9,399 bases of DNA from an uncultured Actinomycetes bacterium (GCA_937907435.1 CALCIA010000093.1:1-9399), one strand, 5' to 3'; shown: positions 1 through 8,023, counted from the first letter of the stretch. Numbers and translations: made by a program. Notes: generated by a model not told the origin, from the sequence alone.

Positions 1-181
1 CCGATCGTCACGGAAGTCCGACTTCCTCACGTCCCTGTGCCGGCTTTTTCACGAACGCCTCACGTCCTGGGCTCCTCATGGGGGTCACAGCCTGCCAGGA
101 CCCCCATGAGGAGCCCAGGACCTCCCTCGGACGGCCGCCAGCGCCGCGGACCCCCGCCCGTCCACCCGCCCGCCCAACCCC
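1..181. other. Non-coding region downstream of aspA
   Basis: No credible gene is seen here: the short open frames are Pro/Arg-rich shadows of GC-rich DNA. The stretch holds the 23-bp hairpin described separately (64-121), a small 6-bp inverted repeat at 12-26 (GGAAGT, loop CCG, ACTTCC) and a 9-nt direct repeat CTCACGTCC at 26-34 and 59-67. The remainder is C-rich sequence leading to the aspA stop codon. Confidence 0.7.
64..121 (-). terminator. Perfect 23-bp hairpin with 12-nt loop at the 3' end of aspA (family A, copy 1)
   Basis: Arms 64-86 and 99-121 are perfect reverse complements over 23 bp, closing a 12-nt loop at 87-98. In the sense of the aspA transcript the loop reads CTGGCAGGCTGT. 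It begins 60 nt past the aspA stop codon, so a 3'-end role (terminator, or a stabilising or processing element) is reasonable. No T-run follows directly; the nearest A-run on the transcript strand lies about 15 nt further on, so it is not a standard intrinsic terminator. The same loop recurs in the hairpin behind modC at 9052-9107. The structure is read directly; the function is inferred. Confidence 0.6.
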
Positions 182-1579
<1,398 letters not shown>

Positions 1580-1730
1580 CTTCCTCCCGGCCGGGTCACC
1601 CCGGACCGTGTGGGGAGCTTCGCGCCGGCCCCGGCGCGGCGCAACTCTATTCGTGACGGCCGAAGATCGACTTGGACGATCCAATGGTTCGTCGATGGGC
1701 GTTGGCCAGGTCCCGGCAGGGCGACGTATC
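1580..1730. promoter_or_regulatory. Divergent intergenic region between aspA and the amine dehydrogenase gene
   Basis: About 150 bp lie between the two divergent starts, so both promoters should be here. The most AT-rich part is 1640-1690, around CAACTCTATTCG. I could not place a convincing -35/-10 pair on either strand. A GC-rich palindrome at 1622-1637 (GCGCCGG, CC, CCGGCGC) could be an operator but is also easily produced by base composition. Confidence 0.35.
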
Positions 1731-3854
1731 GTGCCCGGCGTGAGCGTGAGCGCGCAGACCGCCGGTGAGCCGACGTCCCGGCGCCCGCCCCGGTACGACG
1801 TGTTGTTCGAGCCGGTGCAGATCGGGCCGATCCGCGCCCGCAACCGCTTCTTCCAGGTCCCGCACTGCAACGGCATGGGATACCGGGACGTCAGCGCCCA
1901 CGCGGAGATGCGCGCGGTCAAGGCGGAAGGCGGCTGGGCCGTCATCTGCACCGAGCAGGCGGAGATCCACTACTCCTCCGACATCACCCCGTTCATCGAG
2001 GCGCGCATCTGGGACGACCAGGACATCCCGGCGCTGGCGCTGGTCGCCGACCGGGTCCACGAGCACGGCGCGCTGGCCGGGATCGAGCTCGCCTACAACG
2101 GGATGAACGGGCCGAACCTCTACTCGCGGGTGGCGCCGATGGGCCCGGCGCACCTGCCGGTCGCCACCTTCACCAGCGATCCGGTGCAGGCACGGCGGAT
2201 GGACCTCGACGACATCGCCGACCTGCGGCGCTGGCACCGGGCCGCCGTGCGGCGCTCGATCGAGGCGGGCTACGACCTCGTCTACGTCTACGCCGGCCAC
2301 GCGCTGGGCGGCATCCACCACTTCCTCTCGCGCCGCTACAACGACCGCACCGACGCCTACGGCGGCTCGGCGGAGAACCGGATGCGGCTGCTGCGCGAGA
2401 TCCTCGAAGACACGCTCGAGGAGGCGGCCGGGCGCGTCGCGGTGGCGTGCCGGATCACCGTCGACGAGCTGCTCGGCGACGAGGGGATCACGCGCGGGGA
2501 CATCGAGGAACTGGTCGGGGCGCTGGGCGAGCTGCCCGACCTGTGGGACTTCGTCCTCGGCGCCTGGGAGGACGACTCGGTCACCGCGCGCTTCGGCGAG
2601 GAGGCCGAACAGGAGCGCTACGTCCGCGGGCTGAAGGCGCTCACCACCAAACCGGTTGTCGGCGTCGGCCGCTTCACCTCGGCGGACACGATGGTGCGGA
2701 TGGTGAACAGCGGGGTGCTGGACCTGATCGGCGCGGCGCGTCCCTCGATCGCCGACCCCTACCTGCCGCGCAAGATCGAAGAGGGGCGCTTCGAGGACAT
2801 CCGCGAGTGCATCGGCTGCAACATCTGCGTCGCCGGCGACTTCACGATGTCGCCGATCCGTTGCACCCAGAACCCGACCATGGGGGAGGAGTGGCGGCGC
2901 GGCTGGCATCCGGAGCGGATCCGCCCGCGCGCGACCGAGGCGAAGGTGCTGGTGGTGGGCGGCGGGCCGGCGGGCCTGGAGGCCGCGCAGGCGCTGGGGC
3001 ACCGCGGCTACGAGGTGATCCTCGCCGAGGCGGCCCACTCGCTCGGCGGTCGCGCCGCGGCCGAGGCGCGGTTGCCCGGCCTGGCGAGCTACGTGCGCGT
3101 CGCCGACTATCGCGAGGCCCAGATCGAGCGGCTGCGGACGGTCGAGCGGGCCCAGAGCGAGGTGAGCGCCGACGAGATCCTCGGTTATGACTTCGAGCAC
3201 GTCGCCGTCGCCACCGGCGCCCGCTGGCGCGCCGACGGCGTCGGTCGCCACCACACCTATCCGATCCGCCTCGACCCGGCGCTGCCGGTGCTCACCCCTG
3301 ACGACCTCATGGCCGGCCGGCTGCCGGAGGGCGAGCGGATCGCGATCTTCGACGACGACCACTACTACATGGGCGGGGTGCTGGCCGAGCTCCTGGCCCG
3401 CGACGGTCGCCAGGTCACCCTGGTGACGCCGGCGCACGCCGTCTCCGGCTGGACCACGGCGACGATGGAGCAGCACCGGATCCAGCGCCGCCTGCTGGAG
3501 CTCGAGGTCGAGATCGTCTCCGGCCACGCGGTCGCCGCGACCGCCCCCGACGGCGTCCTCGCCACCTGCGTCTTCACCGGCCGCGAGCGCCACCTGCCCG
3601 CCGACGCCGCCGTCTTCGTCACCGCCCGCCTCCCCGAGGACGCCCTCTACCGCGAGCTGCTGGACCGCCGCCCCGAGTGGGACGCCGCGGGCCTGCGCAC
3701 CGTGCAGGCGATCGGCGACTGCTGGTGTCCCGCGACGATCGCGGCCGCCGTCTGGGAAGGCCGCCGCTATGCCGAGGAGCTCGAGGAGCCGACCGACCGC
3801 GGCGACACCGTGCCCTTCCGCCGCGAGGTCACCGGCATCGCCCGGTCGCAGTAG
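1731..3854 (+). CDS. Trimethylamine dehydrogenase-class FMN/4Fe-4S flavoprotein (amine dehydrogenase-like)
   Basis: About 707 aa, close to trimethylamine dehydrogenase (TMADH, 729 aa) and similar in order: an old-yellow-enzyme TIM barrel, a 4Fe-4S site, then a two-part dinucleotide-fold half. Family members oxidise amines (tri- or dimethylamine, histamine) and pass electrons to ETF. The sequence keeps Cys46 in RNRFFQVPHC, matching the Cys that binds FMN covalently (TMADH Cys30); Tyr187 and His190 in YVYAGH (TMADH Tyr169, His172); Asp282 (Asp267) and Trp279 (Trp264). The cluster motif is Cys360, Cys363, Cys366, Cys378, and an ADP-binding GGGPAG starts at 410. Pocket positions Tyr60, Trp105 and Trp355 of TMADH appear as Gln76, Ala121 and Asp370, so the substrate is probably not trimethylamine. 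The C-terminal tail is shorter than in TMADH. The start is uncertain: GTG at 1731 is preferred for GGCAGGG 9 nt upstream; GTG 1740 and ATG 1695 are alternatives. TMADH residue matches are from my memory of that sequence. Confidence 0.88.
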   Translation: MPGVSVSAQTAGEPTSRRPPRYDVLFEPVQIGPIRARNRFFQVPHCNGMGYRDVSAHAEMRAVKAEGGWAVICTEQAEIHYSSDITPFIEARIWDDQDIPALALVADRVHEHGALAGIELAYNGMNGPNLYSRVAPMGPAHLPVATFTSDPVQARRMDLDDIADLRRWHRAAVRRSIEAGYDLVYVYAGHALGGIHHFLSRRYNDRTDAYGGSAENRMRLLREILEDTLEEAAGRVAVACRITVDELLGDEGITRGDIEELVGALGELPDLWDFVLGAWEDDSVTARFGEEAEQERYVRGLKALTTKPVVGVGRFTSADTMVRMVNSGVLDLIGAARPSIADPYLPRKIEEGRFEDIRECIGCNICVAGDFTMSPIRCTQNPTMGEEWRRGWHPERIRPRATEAKVLVVGGGPAGLEAAQALGHRGYEVILAEAAHSLGGRAAAEARLPGLASYVRVADYREAQIERLRTVERAQSEVSADEILGYDFEHVAVATGARWRADGVGRHHTYPIRLDPALPVLTPDDLMAGRLPEGERIAIFDDDHYYMGGVLAELLARDGRQVTLVTPAHAVSGWTTATMEQHRIQRRLLELEVEIVSGHAVAATAPDGVLATCVFTGRERHLPADAAVFVTARLPEDALYRELLDRRPEWDAAGLRTVQAIGDCWCPATIAAAVWEGRRYAEELEEPTDRGDTVPFRREVTGIARSQ

Positions 3855-3870
3855 CCGGGTCCTCCCCCAG

Positions 3871-3915
3871 TGAGTTCGCACTTATCCGCGGTATGCGCGG
3901 ATAAGTGCGAACTCA
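3871..3915. repeat. Perfect 20-bp inverted repeat with 5-nt loop (family B, copy 1)
   Basis: Arms 3871-3890 and 3896-3915 are exact reverse complements over 20 bp around the loop GTATG. It begins 16 nt after the flavoprotein stop codon and ends just before the likely ribosome binding site of the CBS gene (GGTGGG, 3918-3923). It could terminate the upstream transcript or structure the leader of the downstream one. No T-run follows on either strand. Its inner stem ATCCGCG/CGCGGAT and its CATAC loop on the minus strand resemble the hairpins at 9206-9388, so it reads as a dispersed repeat family and not only as a terminator. Confidence 0.75.
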
Positions 3916-3931
3916 TCGGTGGGATACTGGG

Positions 3932-4345
3932 ATGGACTTGGACGACTGCTCCAATCCGAGGGTCGAGCGCGATGCCGACGAGGCGCGGGTCGGCGACGCG
4001 ATGGTGGCCTCGCCGAAGGCGATGGCGGCGGACGGGACGGTGGCCGATCTGCGGGCGATGTTCGCCAACGCGCACGTGCGGACCGCGCTGCTCGTCGACG
4101 GGGCGGAGTTCGCCGGGGTCGTGTACCGGGACGACGTGCCGGAGGAGGCGTCGGACGACCAGCGGGCGGGGGAGCTCGCCCGGCGCAACGTGCCGACGAT
4201 CGAGCCCGACGCGCCGCTGTCGGAGGCGATGCGGATCCTCGACGCCGACGGGTCGACCAGGCTCGTCGTCCTCGACCCGGACGGTCGCACGCTGCGCGGC
4301 CTTTTGTGCCTCACCCGCGACCGGAGCGGGTTCTGCCAGAGCTGA
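3932..4345 (+). CDS. Small tandem CBS-domain protein
   Basis: A 137-aa cytoplasmic protein made almost entirely of one CBS pair (Bateman module). The first CBS repeat runs from about residue 20 (VGDAMVASP) through LLVDGAEFAGVVYRDD to about 68. The second runs from about 82 (ELARRNVPTIEPDAPLSEAM) through LVVLDPDGRTLRGLL to about 128. Such modules bind adenine nucleotides or similar ligands and usually regulate a partner; no catalytic domain is attached, so the partner is unknown. ATG 3932 is chosen for GGTGGG 8 nt upstream; an in-frame GTG at 3905 would start inside the hairpin. The end of the gene overlaps or abuts the P1-family hydrolase gene, which suggests co-translation and perhaps a shared function. 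The family call is firm; the role is unknown. Confidence 0.82.
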   Translation: MDLDDCSNPRVERDADEARVGDAMVASPKAMAADGTVADLRAMFANAHVRTALLVDGAEFAGVVYRDDVPEEASDDQRAGELARRNVPTIEPDAPLSEAMRILDADGSTRLVVLDPDGRTLRGLLCLTRDRSGFCQS

Positions 4346-5205
4346 GCGGAGGCGCCCCGGGGTCGCTGGCCGACGTCGCCGGGATCCGGGTCGGTCACGT
4401 CACCGACGCGGTCGGCCGGACCGGGGTGACCGCGGTGCTCCCGCCCGCGGGCGCGGTCGCCTCGGGGGAGGTGCGCGGTGGGGCGCCGGGGACGCGTGAG
4501 TTCGAGCTGCTGGCGCCGGAGCGGATGGTCGAGCACGTCGACGCGGTGATCCTCGCCGGCGGGTCGGCCTTCGGGCTCGCCGCCTGTGACGGCGCGATGC
4601 GCTGGTGCGAGGAGCGGGGCCTGGGGGTGTCGACGCCCGCCGGGCGGGTGCCGATCGTGGTCGGCGCGGTCATCTTCGACCTGGCGGAGGGCGACGCGGC
4701 GGCGCGGCCCGACGCCGCCGCGGGCTACGCCGCCTGCGCGGCCGCCGCGCCGGGGCCGGTGGCGACGGGGGCGGTCGGCGCCGGCACCGGGGCCACGGTC
4801 GGCCACGTCCACGGCGCGGTCCGGCCGGGCGGCGTCGGCAGCGCCTCGGTGGCCGAAGGCGACCTCGTCGTCGGCGCCCTGATCGTCGTCAACGCCTTCG
4901 GCGACCTGCACGACCGCGACCGCTCCCTCGGGGAGGCTCGCTGGCCGGAGACCTTCGGCCCGTCGACCAACACCACGATCGGCGTCCTCGCCACCAACGC
5001 CCGCCTCGACAAGACCGGCTGCCTGCTCCTGGCCCAGAGCGGCCACGGCGGCCTCGCCCGCGCGATCGAGCCGTCCCATACCCAGGTCGACGGCGACGCC
5101 CTGGTGGCGCTCTCCTGCGGCGACCTCGACGCCCCGGTCGAGCAGGTCCGCGCCCTCGGCGCCCGCGCGGTCCACGACGCGATCGTCGGCGTCCTCGCCT
5201 GTTAA
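4306..5205 (+). CDS. P1/S58-family (DmpA/NylC-like) self-processing N-terminal-nucleophile hydrolase
   Basis: About 299 aa of the P1 peptidase family, whose members include the aminopeptidase DmpA, beta-aminopeptidases and the 6-aminohexanoate oligomer hydrolase NylC. They cut themselves into two chains, exposing a Ser or Thr nucleophile. Visible features: DVAGIRVGHVTD near the N-terminus, GGAPGTREFELL, ILAGGSAFGLAACDGAMRW, VPIVVGAVIFDL, GAGTGATVGH, then STNTTIGVLATNA with the likely cleavage between Asn222 and Thr223, and HTQVDGDALVALS near the end. The nucleophile position is inferred by analogy to NylC. The substrate is unknown. The start is uncertain: GTG 4306 is the only usual start codon before the conserved region and overlaps the CBS gene by 40 nt, but it has no clear ribosome binding site. 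CTG 4342, overlapping the CBS TGA as CTGA with GGAGCGGG 11 nt upstream, is an attractive coupled start. No signal peptide is seen, so it is probably cytoplasmic. Confidence 0.85.
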   Translation: MPHPRPERVLPELSGGAPGSLADVAGIRVGHVTDAVGRTGVTAVLPPAGAVASGEVRGGAPGTREFELLAPERMVEHVDAVILAGGSAFGLAACDGAMRWCEERGLGVSTPAGRVPIVVGAVIFDLAEGDAAARPDAAAGYAACAAAAPGPVATGAVGAGTGATVGHVHGAVRPGGVGSASVAEGDLVVGALIVVNAFGDLHDRDRSLGEARWPETFGPSTNTTIGVLATNARLDKTGCLLLAQSGHGGLARAIEPSHTQVDGDALVALSCGDLDAPVEQVRALGARAVHDAIVGVLAC

Positions 5206-5208
5206 GCT

Positions 5209-5240
5209 GCGGGAAAAGTGCCTAGGCGTTTCCTAGGTAA
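5209..5240 (-). terminator. Possible terminator between convergent genes (paired CCTAGG)
   Basis: Two CCTAGG hexamers (5221-5226 and 5232-5237) flank the loop CGTTT and can pair as a 6-bp stem, extended to 8 with one wobble pair. On the minus strand the stem is followed by CACTTTTCCC, a short T-run, which would suit the end of the lipoprotein transcript. The stem is short and the T-run has only four bases, so this is a weak call. It lies in the 71-bp gap between the convergent hydrolase and lipoprotein genes. Confidence 0.35.
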
Positions 5241-5276
5241 CGTCGAGACGGAACGAGGAAGCGGCTGGTGCGAGTC

Positions 5277-5732
5277 TCAGCTCACCGGCGTGAAGCGGAG
5301 CACGTAAGGGAAGTCCCCGAAGGCGACTTCGACGAAGTAGCGCCCGTTCAGGGACAGGGTCCGGCTTCCGTGAGCGGCGGCCTGGTGGAAGAGGGCGATC
5401 TTCTTCGCGCGCGGGTTCGTGCCGGCGAGGTAGGCGACGAACGGGGTCTGATCGCCGAAGCTCATCCGCGGCGCTTCCGGCGCGTACTGGGCGAACCTCA
5501 CCAGGTAACGGCCCTTGAGGTGAAAGGGCCCTTCGCGCTGCGGCGAGTATTCGGCATCGACCATGACTTCGCCCGGCTGAACCTTTTGCTTGAGCAGGGC
5601 AGGAGCACCCGGCGCCTGCGGCCCGGCGGCGGGAGGAGCGGTGACACCTCGCTGCCCGCCGCACCCGGTCACCACGATGGCCACGGCGAGGGCGATCAGG
5701 ATGACGAACGGGCCGGATCTGAGGGTGCGCAT
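5277..5732 (-). CDS. Secreted lipoprotein of unknown function
   Basis: A 151-aa protein with a lipoprotein signal: MRTLR, a hydrophobic stretch at 8-21, and lipobox Val-Thr-Gly-Cys with Cys24 as the lipidated residue. A Pro/Ala-rich linker follows (about 29-45), then a domain of roughly 105 residues that looks beta-rich. Two similar stretches, LKGRYLVRFAQ and LNGRYFVEVAFG, suggest a beta-sandwich with related strands. I do not recognise the family. It should be anchored outside the membrane. ATG 5732 is chosen because it starts the signal peptide; no good ribosome binding site precedes it. An upstream in-frame extension to 5822 would put 30 polar residues before the signal and is unlikely. 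It is divergent from the secreted-protein/mod unit with only 41 bp between starts, so a functional link to that unit is possible but unproven. Confidence 0.75.
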   Translation of the reverse strand: MRTLRSGPFVILIALAVAIVVTGCGGQRGVTAPPAAGPQAPGAPALLKQKVQPGEVMVDAEYSPQREGPFHLKGRYLVRFAQYAPEAPRMSFGDQTPFVAYLAGTNPRAKKIALFHQAAAHGSRTLSLNGRYFVEVAFGDFPYVLRFTPVS

Positions 5733-5773
5733 CGTCTTGGGGGTATATCGAAAATCCAGCGAAAGGAACAAAG
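5733..5773. promoter_or_regulatory. 41-bp divergent promoter/leader region
   Basis: This short AT-richer gap separates the lipoprotein start (minus) and the ferritin-like gene start (plus). On the minus strand, TTGTTC (5771-5766) and TATACC (5747-5742) are 18 bp apart and would place transcription start a few bases before the ATG, giving a nearly leaderless mRNA; this would explain the missing ribosome binding site. On the plus strand AGGA at 5764-5767 is the ribosome binding site for TTG 5774. A plus-strand promoter would have to lie within or upstream of the lipoprotein signal-peptide codons. No clear ModE-type operator was found. Confidence 0.35.
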
Positions 5774-6373
5774 TTGGGGATCGACCTGAACCGTGTGAGG
5801 TCACTCTGCCTTGCCGTACCAATGGCCCTCATCGCGATGGCCATGGTGAGTTCGTCGGCCAGTGCGCAACAGTACCGGCCGGCGCCGCAAGGAGATGACA
5901 TCGCCTACCTCCAGCTCGGTGCCGTGAGCGAACTGGTGACGCTCGAACTGTACCGTGGGGCCGCTCACTCGAAGGCTCTCGACGCAAACGAAAAGCAGAC
6001 GTTCAAGCGGCTTGCCGACCAGACCGCCAAAGGGTGGCTGAAGCTCAACTCGCTGCTCGGCGAAGGCGCGATCTCACGCGAAATATTCACCGTCAAGATC
6101 CCGGCAGGCGTGCTGCGATCGCGCGCCAAGACGGTCGCGCTCGCGGTGCGCTTCGAGAAGCTCCTCGCCGGTCTCTACCTCGGCGGGGTGGAGAGCACGA
6201 TCGATCCACCGACGCGGCTCTTGATCGGTCACCACCTGGCGATGAGCACCCGTGACCTCGCCGTCCTCCAGAACCTGGGCGGCGATGCGCCGAAGCTGCG
6301 GGCGCCGAAACAGCTCAGCGTCGAATACGTCGGCGAACAGTTCGAACGTTACCTCGCCATTCCGGGCGCCTAG
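5774..6373 (+). CDS. Secreted all-helical, possibly ferritin-like protein at the head of the mod genes
   Basis: A 199-aa protein with a Sec signal peptide: basic start, hydrophobic core at about 11-25, and probable cleavage after ASA at residue 31. The mature part looks entirely helical, with segments such as AYLQLGAVSELVTLELYRGAA, EKQTFKRLADQTAKGWLKLNSLL, KTVALAVRFEKLLAGLYL and TRLLIGHHLAMSTRDLAVLQNLG. The spacing suggests a four-helix ferritin-like bundle. However, the ExxH metal-ligand pair common in such families is not seen in the second helix (ADQTAKGW stands there), so metal binding is doubtful. The TTG start at 5774 is supported by AGGA 6 nt upstream and by the signal peptide that begins there. 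The gene ends 19 nt before modA and is probably co-transcribed with it. The role is unknown; a periplasmic or surface partner of oxyanion uptake is a guess. Confidence 0.7.
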   Translation: MGIDLNRVRSLCLAVPMALIAMAMVSSSASAQQYRPAPQGDDIAYLQLGAVSELVTLELYRGAAHSKALDANEKQTFKRLADQTAKGWLKLNSLLGEGAISREIFTVKIPAGVLRSRAKTVALAVRFEKLLAGLYLGGVESTIDPPTRLLIGHHLAMSTRDLAVLQNLGGDAPKLRAPKQLSVEYVGEQFERYLAIPGA

Positions 6374-6392
6374 CCCACACCAAGGAGACAGC

Positions 6393-7154
6393 ATGATGAA
6401 AAGAAGGTTCAACAGAAGCAGCTCGCGACGGCTCGTCGCGCTCCTCGGTTTGGTGGTGGCCCTGTGTCTCGCGGCACCGGCGGCGGCCAGTGCGGTCACG
6501 GTGTACGCGGCGGCGTCGCTGCGTGAAGCACTCCCGGAAATGGCACCGGCCCAGACGTACAATTTCGCCGGCTCCAACGCACTGCAGCTGCAGATCGAAC
6601 GTGGCGCTCCGGCGGACGTGTTCGCATCGGCCGCGCCCGAAGAGGCACAGGCACTGTTCCAGGAGGGGCTCTGCTCGCGCCCGGTCACCTTTGCCACCAA
6701 CGTCGTCGTGATGCTGGTCCCGAAGGGCAACCCGGGTCACCTCAAGTCCGTCTACGGCCTGCGGCAAGGAGGCCACACCATCGCGATCGGCACCCCCGGG
6801 GTACCGATCGGCGGTTATACCCGCGAACTCCTCGCGCGCATGCGTCTCAGCTCGATCCTCACCAACAACACCGTCACGCTGGAAAAAGACGTCGCCGGGA
6901 TCACCTCGAAGGTGGCGCTCGGCGCGGTCGAAGCCGGCTTTGCCTATGTGACCGACGGACGGATCGTCGCCGGTCGGGTCGAAATCATCCGGCTGCCGCG
7001 CTGGGCGCAGCCGCCGGTCCGCTACCAGGCCTGCATCGTCCACCGGCCGGGCGCGGACGCCGCCGGGGCGAAGAAGTTCATGGAAGCGCTGACCGGCTCG
7101 CGCGGGAGGACGGCGCTGAAGAAGGGGGGCTTCGGCCTCCCGCCCAGCGCCTGA
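6393..7154 (+). CDS. modA: Molybdate/tungstate-binding protein of an ABC importer
   Basis: The extracytoplasmic binding protein delivers molybdate (or tungstate) to ModBC. It is 253 aa, the usual size for ModA. A Sec signal peptide covers about 1-34 with cleavage after ASA; the Cys at 25 does not form a lipobox, so it should be a soluble secreted protein unless anchored otherwise. Family motifs: VTVYAAASLREAL at the start of the mature chain, FAGSNALQLQIERGAPADVFASA, TFATNVVVMLVPKGNP, IGTPGVPIGGYTREL, and VEAGFAYVTD near 190. Serines of the AAAS and AGSN segments are the expected oxyanion contacts. AAGGAG lies 5 nt before ATG 6393; the adjacent ATG 6396 is equally possible. Sequence alone does not separate molybdate from tungstate preference. 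modB begins within about 12 nt of its stop codon. Confidence 0.92.
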   Translation: MMKRRFNRSSSRRLVALLGLVVALCLAAPAAASAVTVYAAASLREALPEMAPAQTYNFAGSNALQLQIERGAPADVFASAAPEEAQALFQEGLCSRPVTFATNVVVMLVPKGNPGHLKSVYGLRQGGHTIAIGTPGVPIGGYTRELLARMRLSSILTNNTVTLEKDVAGITSKVALGAVEAGFAYVTDGRIVAGRVEIIRLPRWAQPPVRYQACIVHRPGADAAGAKKFMEALTGSRGRTALKKGGFGLPPSA

Positions 7155-7165
7155 GGGTGGCCTTG

Positions 7166-8023
7166 ATGCACCTGTCGGTTCCACCGGCGACCAGGAGGGC
7201 GGGGTTCACCGCCCTCTTGGCGCTGGCGGCAGGCATCTCGCTCGCCTTCCTGGCCCTGCCCGTCGTCGCCCTCTTCACCGAGGCGCCGCTGGGACAGATT
7301 CCGGACCTTCTCTCCGACCCGGTGCTGCAGGAAATCCTCGCGGTCACCCTGCGGACCAACCTGATCGCGAACGCCCTCATCCTCCTGCTCGGCACGCCGA
7401 CCGCCTACCTGCTGGCGACGCGGCGCTTTCCCGGTCGGGCCATCCTGGTGACGCTGGTGGAGCTGCCCCTCGTGCTGCCGCCCGCCGTCGCCGGGATCGG
7501 CCTGCTCGCCGCGTTCAGCGCCGGCGGCCTGCTCGGCCCGCCGCTCGAAGAAGCCGGGATCGTCATCCCGTTCACCGAGTGGGCGGTGGTGCTGGCGATC
7601 ACCTTCGTCGCCTCCCCCTTCTACGTGCGCCAGGCGATCGCCGCCTTCGAAGCGGTCGACCCGCGGCTGCCCGACGCCGCCCGCACCCTCGGCGCCGGCC
7701 CGGCACGCACCTTCCTGCGCGTGTCCCTGCCCCTCGCCGCCGGGGGGCTCCTGGCGGGCTGGGTGCTGGCGTTCGCCCGCGGCGTCGGCGAGTTCGGCGC
7801 GACGATCATGTTCGCCGGCAACGTCCTCGGCGTGACCCAGACGCTGCCGCTCGGCATCTACGAACAGCTCGACTCCAACTTCGACCTCGCCCTCGCGATC
7901 GGCGTGCTCCTGGTAATCCTCAGTGCCGCGGTCCTGCTGATCTACAAGTTGATCTCCTCGTGGCGCTCCTCGATCTCGACTTCGACCTTCCCCTTCCGCC
8001 CTTCACGGTCGCTGCCGCGCTGA
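7166..8023 (+). CDS. modB: Molybdate ABC importer, membrane permease
   Basis: A 285-aa inner-membrane permease that forms the channel as a dimer and contacts ModC and ModA. Hydrophobic segments include residues about 13-36, 58-80, 90-112, 131-152, 190-212 and 237-260. The cytoplasmic EAA loop is clear near residues 170-190: DAARTLGAGPARTFLRVSLPLA, followed by the family motif ARGVGEFGAT. ATG 7166 is preferred because GAGGGTGG lies just upstream; GTG 7157 would add three residues and has no ribosome binding site. The final 64 nt overlap the modC start, so the polar tail SSISTSTFPFRPSRSLPR may be only a by-product of the overlap. The order modA-modB-modC and the close packing indicate one operon. 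Confidence 0.92.
   Translation: MHLSVPPATRRAGFTALLALAAGISLAFLALPVVALFTEAPLGQIPDLLSDPVLQEILAVTLRTNLIANALILLLGTPTAYLLATRRFPGRAILVTLVELPLVLPPAVAGIGLLAAFSAGGLLGPPLEEAGIVIPFTEWAVVLAITFVASPFYVRQAIAAFEAVDPRLPDAARTLGAGPARTFLRVSLPLAAGGLLAGWVLAFARGVGEFGATIMFAGNVLGVTQTLPLGIYEQLDSNFDLALAIGVLLVILSAAVLLIYKLISSWRSSISTSTFPFRPSRSLPR

Noticed and set aside
1622..1637. 7-bp GCGCCGG/CCGGCGC palindrome as an operator
   Set aside because: Short all-GC palindromes are expected often at this base composition; there is no second copy or other support.
1647..3881. Minus-strand 744-codon open frame opposite the flavoprotein gene
   Set aside because: Its translation is low-complexity Arg/Ala/Gly/Val-rich and fits no family, while the plus strand encodes a full conserved protein. 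It is a GC-driven shadow frame.
3913..5175. Minus-strand 420-codon frame opposite the CBS and hydrolase genes
   Set aside because: It covers two clear plus-strand genes and its protein is compositionally biased with no recognisable motif.
5744..5764. Degenerate family B hairpin (CGAAAATCCAGCG resembles TTCGAAATCCGCG)
   Set aside because: Only one arm-like segment is present with no complementary partner, so the similarity is likely chance.
5733..5773. ModE operator or Moco riboswitch upstream of the mod unit
   Set aside because: TATATCG resembles half of a ModE-type site but no matching second half is present, and the 41-bp gap is far too short for a Moco riboswitch.
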